64,000 nucleotides of DNA from assembly GCA_017429685.1 (NCBI GenBank), contig JAFROL010000009.1, positions 40,697-104,696 of the forward strand, written 5' to 3'. This stretch comes from Bacteroidales bacterium (GTDB taxonomy: Bacteria > Bacteroidota > Bacteroidia > Bacteroidales > P3). Each line of letters starts with the position of its first letter. Position 1 is the first letter of the stretch. Below, piece by piece: positions 10,701-19,700 of this stretch. Under the pieces are notes generated by a model that searched no databases, was not told where the DNA came from, and saw only the letters and a program-made list of their open reading frames with translations. Position numbers and translations under genes: made by a program.

Positions 10701-13700
10701 TTGTAGTTGACCGTGAGGGTCAGCGTCTTGGTAGCGGCGCACTGGTTTTCATCGGTGTAGTTGTAGACATAGGTACCGCTGGTGGTGTAGTTCAGGCCGT
10801 CGCCGTCGGTCCAGGTGTAAGTGTCGCAAGCCGTGGCGGTAGCCGTAGCGGCGTTGACAGCACGCTGGTTGACCTTCAGCACGTGGACAAGCTCGTTGAG
10901 CGTGCCGGCGTTCTCGACCTGGCTGAACCAGTAGGTATGACCCGGGGTGCCGATGGTGTAGTCGGTGCCGTTCCACTCATAGGTGGCTTCGTCGGCGCAG
11001 GCGTAGACCTCGGTGGTGTCATAGTTGTCGATAACGTTGATGGTGTAGGTGCGGAAATCGTTGCAGTAAGCAACCGAACCAACGCCCAGAGTTCTGACGA
11101 TAGGTGTTCCGACACTGTCGAGGTTGAAGGTGACGGTGACATCGTCAGGATCGCCATCGATGGTGTAGCTACCCAAGCTGGCGGGGACGTTGAGGGTCTC
11201 GGTGCTGTAGGTAGCCTCAAGCAGGTTGAGGTGCAGCACGCGGACAGCCGTCATAGCGCCAGTGGCATCAAAGGTGGTGTCGGTCGGGTAGGTGTATACA
11301 TACTGGTTGGTGGTGACATCCTTGAACATAGCGTTGCCGTGGCTGAGGCGTTCGCTCATCGGTATCCACTCATAGGTGTGGCCGGTGCCATCGGGAGCTT
11401 CCCAAGTGTAGCTGCCGCAAGCCTCGACGGGAATCTCGACAATCTGGTCGTCAGCGACGACGGGGATGATGAGGTGCAGATGGTCGATGCTGTCGCAGCC
11501 ATTAATGCTCTGGAAGGTATGGTCGATAATACCGTCGAACGGAGCAGTGTACATCACACCAAGATAAGTGTAGGAACCTTCGTTGACGACGAGTTCGCTA
11601 TTGGTCTCGTAGGTCGGGTTGATGGTCAGGTGCAGGACGCTGTCGCCCGTGCAGCCGTTGGCATCGGTGAAGGAGACGGTATAGTCGCCGCTCGCGGTGT
11701 AGGTGGTACCGTTCACATTCCAGGTGTAGGTGGCGCAAGCCGTCTCGGTCAGTTCAACACCAGCGTTGGTGTTGACGGTCAGTGCCAGGGTAACCACGCT
11801 GTCGCAACCAGCCTCGTTGGTGGTGGTCCAGGTGTAGTTGCCGCTCTCGGTGTAGGTCTCACCGTCGCCGTCGGCCCAGGTGTAGCTGTCGCAAGCCGCA
11901 ACGGTAACCGTCTCTGCAGTGCTGGCGTTGACAGTCAGAGTGAGGGTAACAGTGCTGTCGCAACCATTAACGCTGGTGTATTCATTGGTATAGACACCCG
12001 ACTCAGTGTAGGTGGTTCCATCCCAAACGTAGCTGTCGCAAACCACAGTGTCGAAGTTGTCGTTGTAGGTCGGATTGACAGTGTAGTAGAGGATGGTGTC
12101 GTTGCCTTGCGGGTCGTTGTTGCGCCAGATGTTGGCACTGTAGACGGTCTTGATCATAAACGAGTAGAACAGGGTGTTGTTGTTCGAGTTGAGTGACTCC
12201 CAATAGGTGCCGTCGGTCGACACCCAAGCACCGTTCTGGTCATTCTCGTCATAGTATTGGACGCACGAGATGGGATAGCCCAGGTCGTCGCCGTGGAAAG
12301 TAACCCAAAGGTTGCTGTTGTCGATGTTGAGAGGCTCGTCGAGTTCAAAATACTTCCAGCCCGTGGTTTCGCCATCACTGAAGGTGATGGTCTTAGTGCC
12401 AACCAAGGTGGCAGGAGCTGCATCGCCGCCGGTATAGATTCTCAGCGAGTAAGCGCCAGGAATACCGACATAGTAGAGCTGTGCACCATAGACTTTGTAC
12501 TTGTCGTTCGGACGGTTGGCCTCAAACTTGATACCCCAGTTGAGGTTGGACGGACCACCAATGCTGCCTGCATAAGAATTGTCAAGACAGAAGGAGGCGG
12601 TGTCCATCACGATGTCGCTCGTATTGATAGCGATATCGTTGATACCGGTCTCATACGGGAAGGCATCGTCACAGAAGGTGATAGGATCAACCATTGTGAA
12701 GTGCAGTGCAAGGACGCTGTCGCAGCCCTCTCCAATAGGCACGTCATAGTATACATTCTCGACGCTCTGGCTGAAGGTCTGGCCATTCTTCCAGGTGTAA
12801 GGACGGTTGCTGACCACATACTGGTGGTTGAGGGCAGACTGATGGATGACATAGGTGAGGCGGGTAACGGCATCGCAGTACTGGGTCTCATCGTAGGTTC
12901 CCACGTAAGGAACATCGAAAGTACGGGTCTCGCGATAGGTCACGCCGTCGGGACCTTCATAGGTGGTGCAGACATTGGTGTCTGCTTCGAACACATAGGT
13001 ACCGAGGACCGTAAGGTTGAGGACTCTGTTGAGCGTGCAACCCGTCTCCTCGTTGGCAATAACAACGGTGTCGACATAGTTGCCAGCTTCGATGTACTCT
13101 CTGCCGTTGGCATCCCATTCAAAGTTGTCTCTGTAGCACACCGTATAAACCTCGGTCTCTGTGGTCGTCGGGTTGACAGTGTATTCAATGGTGACGATGC
13201 TGTCGCAACCCATAGCGGTCTGCCAGTTGGCAACAACGCTGTTGGTGTAAGCCACCTCGTTGAGGGCACCGGGGATAGTCAGAACGACCTCAGCGCCGTC
13301 GTGGTTGGCGTCGGCAACGGTCAGTTCATACTCGCCAGTCTCCTCGTTGAGGGCAAACTCGCTCTCGCAGAAGGTCAGCTCGGCAGTCTCGTTATAGACC
13401 GGGTTGACGGTGAGGTTCACCTTCTTCTCCATCGGGCAACCTGCAGCATTGAGCTCGCTGTTGTCCCAAGTCAGGACATTGACCTCTTCAGTGCTGAGGT
13501 TATTGCCATAGTAGACATTGTTGTTAGGAGCAGTCCAGAAGCCGTTCTGGCAGATAACCGCGTCAGTGTACTCAACCGAAGGATACTTCGGAGTGAGGCG
13601 CAGCACCTCGATGCGGCTGCAGCCATTGCTGTACTGCTGCGGCATCTCGTAGCTCATATTGTAGACAGGAGCGCCGGCAACCATCTCTTCGGTGATAGTG

Positions 13701-16700
13701 GCAACGCTGTACATCACAGGAGCCTCTTCGGTGCCAACGTTAACCAACCACTCGAAGGGCAGGCACTCGGAGGCAACCGTGGTGTGGTAGCTCGAGCGGT
13801 TGATGGTCAGGTGGATGCGGGTCAGCTGATCCTGTCCGGTCACATCGGCATTGGCGCGGGTACGGACCTCATAGTCGCCGCTCTCACTGATGAAGAGAGG
13901 TTCGATATGGCCTTGGCAGTCGTTCTCGTCGTCGAAAACAACGGCATTGGGAATCTCATACTCGTCGCAGGTGTCGACGGTGATCCAGTTGAGGGTATTG
14001 ATGATAGGATTCAGCACAAGGTGGAGCTGTGCAATCTCGTTGCAGCCGTCAGCATTCTCGCCGGTGACGTGTTCGATACCGTCCTCAACGTCGACGTTGA
14101 GGTTGTAGGTCTCGCCGTCAATCCAGGTGAAGCTTGCGGCATCGCGCACGCAGTGGAAGTCCTCGTGGTAGCTGCGGTAGTTGACCGTCAGGTCGAGGGT
14201 GACTACCGAGTCGCAACCCCACTGGTTCTGCAGCGTGAAGGTAGGCTCGTTGGTCGTGGTGGTATAGTTCTGGCCGTTGAGGTTCCAGACATAGTTGTCG
14301 CAAGCCGTGACGGTCTCGACGCCGGTGTTCTGGTAGTTTACGGTGAGGTTCAGCGTAACGACGCTGTCGCAACCCTTGGTGGTAGCCAGGGTGTAGGGAT
14401 AAGCGCCGCTCTCGGTGTAGGTCTCGCCGCTGACAGCCCAGGTGTAGGTGTCGCAAACGGTATGCTCAATGGCGGTGGCAGCGGGATGGTTGACTACGAG
14501 GTTCAAGTTCTTCTGGACCGGGCATTCGCCGCTGTTGTCAACATAGGTCAGCAAGGTGGTCTCGCTGGCCACGATGGTCTGGTCGCCCCAAGTGACGCTG
14601 GTGCCTTCGCAAACCTCGCGGTTGCTGTTCTCGACACCCATCTCCTCGAAGGTGAAGGCCAGGTGCACCAAGCTGTCGCAGCCGTGGGCAATGACGAAGT
14701 TCTGGTCATAGTTGCCGTTGGCGGTGATGGTCTGCTCGCCCCAGGTGTAGGGGTTGTTGGTGTAGCAGACGCTCAGCTCGTCGCTCAGTTCATACGAAGG
14801 ATAGACGGTGACCGTAGAGGTTTGGAACTCGTTCTGGCAGCCGTTCTGGTCGGTAACGGTGACGGTGTAGACACCCGTGTTGGCGGCAGCGATGGTAGCA
14901 ACGGCTGTTGCGGCACCGGTGTTCCAGCTGTAGCTGTAGCCCTCAACCTGGGTGGCAGTCAGCGTCACGATGCTGTCGCGGCAGATCTCGCCAACCGAAG
15001 CGGTGGCGGTGACAACGGGCAGGGCGTTGACCACAACTTCGAGCGAAGCGGTGGCGGTGCAAGCACTGGCGTTGCTGGTGGTAGCCGTGACGGTGTAGGT
15101 GGTCGTAGCGGTGGGGTTGACGGTGATGCTGGTGCCCGTTGCGCCGTTGCTCCAACGATAGGTAGCCTCGACGTTGTTGGCGTCAGCAAGGGTCAACGTG
15201 GTGCTCTCGCCATAGCAGATTTCGGCATCGCCGCTGATGCTCAGCTCGGGCACGGGCACGGTGGTGACCGTCAGCGTGGCGGGCACACTGGTGCAGCCGT
15301 GAGCCGGTTCGGTGGCAACGACGGTATAGACATTGCTCTCGTGCGGATTGACCACGCGGTTGGCAGCAGTGCTCTCGTCCTCCCATTCGAAGACGGCGCT
15401 GCTGTTGTTGCTGCGGGCCAGGAGAGCCAGGTCAGCATTGTCGCAGTAAGCGTCGATTGTGGTAACCTGACGGTTGTTGACATAGATACCGGCCGTGGGT
15501 GCGGGGTTGACCTGCAGGTTCAGGATGCCGATAGAATCGGCACCATACTGGCTGGTCAGAGCCACGGTATAGGTACCTGTAGCAGCAAACTTCTGACCAT
15601 AGAACAAGAAGGTGTCGCGCTCGCAAATCTGGGCATTGTAGGTCAGATTATAGGTCGGATGGACAGTCAAGTTCAGGCTGTAGCTGACGCTGTCGCATCC
15701 GGCGACGTTGGTGTAGGTATATTCAACCTCTTTCAGCAGGTCGGTAGCCGTTTCGCCAGCGGCGGCAGCGTCATAGGTCAGACCCGTGCGGACAACATTG
15801 TTGTTGTAGGTCTCGCCATTGCGCCAGGTATAGGTGCCGTTGGCCTCCTGGGTCTCGGCAATAACGTCGGCAGCGGGCTGCGGGCATTCGCAGCTGACCA
15901 GCAGCTTGAAGCCTTCCATACCACTAAAGGCATTGTCGTTATCGGTGGTCAGCACCAGTGTGAAGTAGCCGCTGTCGGCCCACAGGTTGCTGGTGGTGAC
16001 ATAGTCGATGGGACCATTGCCAGTGTAGCGGCCAACCAGGTTGTTGGCATTGGCAGCACCGCGATAGACACTGAGGAAGTCGTAGCCGTTCTCCAGATTG
16101 TAGCTACCGGTCAGGTGAGCCACCTTGCCAGCCTCGGCAGGACGGACAACATAGGTAGCGTTCAGACCGCCGTGGTAACCACCATTAGTGGTGTCGGGCA
16201 TAACGAACTCGTTGCAGGCAACGATGTTCTGACCAGCGTCGTCAAGGGCGTTGACTTTCTCGCGCAGTTTCACGGTCAGGTCGTCCACGTAGACACTATT
16301 GTAGCCCGTTGTCGGCTTGGGAGCGCGAAGGGCAATGTAGCTGCCATTGCCAGTGTATTCGCTGAAGTCGACCTCGAAATACTCATAGCTGGTAGTGGTA
16401 GGCAGGACGGTGCCGACAGCCACGAAGGTCTCGGCATCGGTCGGGTCGCTCATCACACCAACTTCGATAGTACCAACATAGGTAGTAGTAGTGCTGCTCT
16501 CGCGGGCATAGAAGCCTACGACAACGGTGTCAAGGCTGAAGCCGAACTGAGGCAGAATGGCATACTGGTCGCCGTAGGATGTTGTATAGTAGGAATAGAA
16601 ACGCATATGATTGTTGCCACTATGACTATAGCTTGCACCATTGTAGGCAATGGGGTAGCCGGGATAGCCGGTAGTGGATGTGCCACTTGTAGTGGAAGAA

Positions 16701-19700
16701 GTGTTGATGTAACTCCAGCAGTTGGGCAGCACGTGATTGTTTCTAGTGGAACTAGTAGTGCCAGTAACGCCGTCGAAGTTCTCAACGAGGGGCATATCGG
16801 CATACTGCCAGATGCCGCACTGGGTGGTGCCGGTAGCGACATTGCTCCAGAGGCTGCGATCGGTAGCGCTGCAAACGGCGCGTACATAGAACTCATACTT
16901 GGTAGTATGGTTCAAGCCTGTAACCTCGAAACCAGTGTTGTTGGTGGTCTCGACAGGGGTAGCACGGTCGGGGTCGAAGCCCGGCAGGCCGTAGACAACC
17001 TCCCAACGGGTTGCAGCAGTCGGCGTGTTCTCCGTCCAGCTCAGCGTAGCGCTGTTCTGGCTGGTGGCCGTCACCGCAAGTGCCGAAGGAGCCCAGCAGG
17101 TAGGATAGGTGTGGAACGCAGCCTTGGTCCACTTGCTTTGGTTGCCTTCGCCTTCGCCGCAGACGGTGCGGACAGCGACCTCATAGTCGGTATTGGCATC
17201 AAGGGCTGCAGTAATATTATAATTGAATACATTATTTAAATTAGAAACGAGCGTACCGCTGTTGTCGGGGTTGAAACCGGCCAGGCCGTACTTCATCTCG
17301 AAGTTGTTCACCACGGGACGCAGGTCGGTGCGGGCAGTCCAAGTCACAGCAACAGTATTGTCGGGAGCAACTGTGGCACTCACACTGGCAGGAGCAAAGC
17401 AAGTGACATCTGCGTTGCAGTTGGCCATAAAGGTAATGTTGGCACGATAGTTGGAAATACCTTTATGCTGAGAGCCCGATGTCTCGGGATCGTTGACAAC
17501 AAATGCATAGCTATCACGATAGTTGTACAGCGAACGGTTGTACCCTGCGTCATATGCATAGGCAGTGATACCCGAACCACCAGTACCAGAACCACCATAC
17601 TGGTTCATAATAGTGGTGACGACAATATTGCTTGCACCATCCCACACAAAAGGAGTATTGAAAGCAAAGTTCTCCTGTGCGGCGGATGTAGCAAACTCGG
17701 CAGGACCGTAAACAGGATCGCTGGTCACAGTAATCCAGTCCGAATTATCGTTAAACTCATCTTTATCAGTAGTGCCGATGTAAATAGTAAACTCTTTTGT
17801 GTAACTGGAACGGTAGTACCAAGAGAAGGAAATACCCTGGATTGGACCTGCGGACATTCCTGCCTCCGTCAATTCTTGGGCAGTGAAGATTTGCTGGCAA
17901 TAGGTATTACCCCAGTTGTAATGTACCGGTACATAAGCACTGGTGTAAGTACCATTTCCTAAGGTGGCGTCTCCGCCGTCGGGGCAGGAGGTGCGGAAGG
18001 TGGCAGCTGCACTCCAGTCACTCTCGTCGGTGGCGGTGCAGTTGGCCTTCACATACACGTCATAATAGGTGTAGGCATCCAGGCCTGTCAGCTCGATACT
18101 GGCGGTGGTGGCCGAAACGGCAGTACCCTCATTGTCGGGGTCGAAGCTGGCAGGGCCGTACTTCACCGTCCAAGCGGTGGCATTGCTGGTCCAGCTGATC
18201 ATAGCCGTGCTGTTGGTCACCTGGGTAGCGGCGACAGCCGTCGGAGTGACGCAGGCCGGAGTGGTGAAGGTGTAGGCCGGGTTAGCGTTGCTCATCGAGA
18301 GCCAGGGGCTCTCGTCGAGGTCGGGAGCGGTGGCGCAGGTGGCCTTGATATATACATAATAGGTAGTACCGGCCACAAGACCCGTAAGCTGTGCGGTGGC
18401 ACCGGCGGTGCCCTGAACGGTCAGCTCGGTGTACTGGTCAGCGGTAGCGGTGGCGGGGTTGAAGTCGGCATCGGCATAGCGCACCGTCCAGAACTGCGGC
18501 GCATCGCCCGGCTGGCGCCAGGTGAGGGTGGCCGTGTTGTAGGTGATGTTGCTGGCACCGTATTCGCCATCGATAACAGGAGTCTTGCAGTTGGGGATAA
18601 ACGGCGTGACGAAGTTGTACTTCACCATACGGCCATTGGTGCCGCTGCAGATAGCGTAGACATAGACGTCATAGCTGGTGCGGGCAACAAGATTGCTGAT
18701 GGTGTAGCTGCCAGTCGTGATGGGGCTGACGGTGGTACCGGCAGCGGTAGGATCGAAACCCTGGGGACCGTAGACAATGCCGTAGGTGGGGTTGGTCTCC
18801 TCGTTGACATCGGTGAAGGTCAGCGTGGCGGCATACTCGGTCTCGGAGAGGGCGATAGCCGTCGTCGGAGCGTTGCACGAACCAGTGTCGCAGGGAGCGA
18901 TGAATTTAATGCTGGCGCGGTAACTGCTGCGACTGCTGGCGGTAAGACCGTCAACTTCACTTTCGGTGAATGCCGAGTTGTCGCGGTATTTCCACATAGA
19001 CATATTGGACGTGCCGCTGTTGGTGCTGTAGGAGTTGAAACCAGAACTCGACTGATTACCACCATGCTGATTGATAAAGGTAGAAACAACGATGTTGCTG
19101 GTACCATCCCAAGCAAACGGAGTGGTGAAGGTGTATTCCTGTTCACCTGCAGTACCCGTGGTGGGACGCAGCGTAGGACCATATACGAGTGTCTGGCTTG
19201 CAATAGGCACCCACGAGGTAGTGCTGGAGAAGCTCTCCTGAGTGGTGTTGCCCAAGTAGATAGAGAAGTCTTTCTGATAGGAACCATTACCATTCCAAGT
19301 AAAGGTCATACCAGCAATGTTGCCAGCCTGCAGACCTGCAGCAGCAAGTTCAGCGGCAGTAAAAATCTGCTGGCAATAGGTGTTACCCCAAGAAGAGTTG
19401 ACGATAACGCCAGAGGTTGCGGTAGTACCGGTACCCATCGTGGCGCTGCCGCCGTTGGGGCAGAATGTACGGAACTCGCAGACGTTGCTCCAATCGGTGG
19501 GACCCTCGGGGTCACAGATGGCGCGGACGTAGGCGTCATAGTCGGTAACCATATAGAGGTAGTCGAGTGCCAAGGTCGGAGTACCGTTGACGATGTAGGA
19601 AGTACCTTCCTCGTCGGGGTTGAAGCCGCGGGCACCAAGTTTCACCTCCCACTGGGTGGAAAGGCCAGCCTCGACCCAAGTCAGGGTAGCAGCAGTAGCA

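Noticed and set aside
4526-12196. A 2556-codon open frame on the plus strand
   Set aside because: It is exactly in register and antisense to the giant T9SS protein gene, has no signal peptide or domain, and its composition (Val, Ala, Gly-rich repeats) is the complement of the sense repeats.
4966-15895. Regular repeats as a CRISPR array
   Set aside because: The period is about 147 bp, the repeats are coding and lack short identical repeats with unique spacers; no cas genes nearby.
12257-17239. A 1660-codon open frame on the plus strand
   Set aside because: Same reason: codon-aligned antisense shadow of the giant gene.
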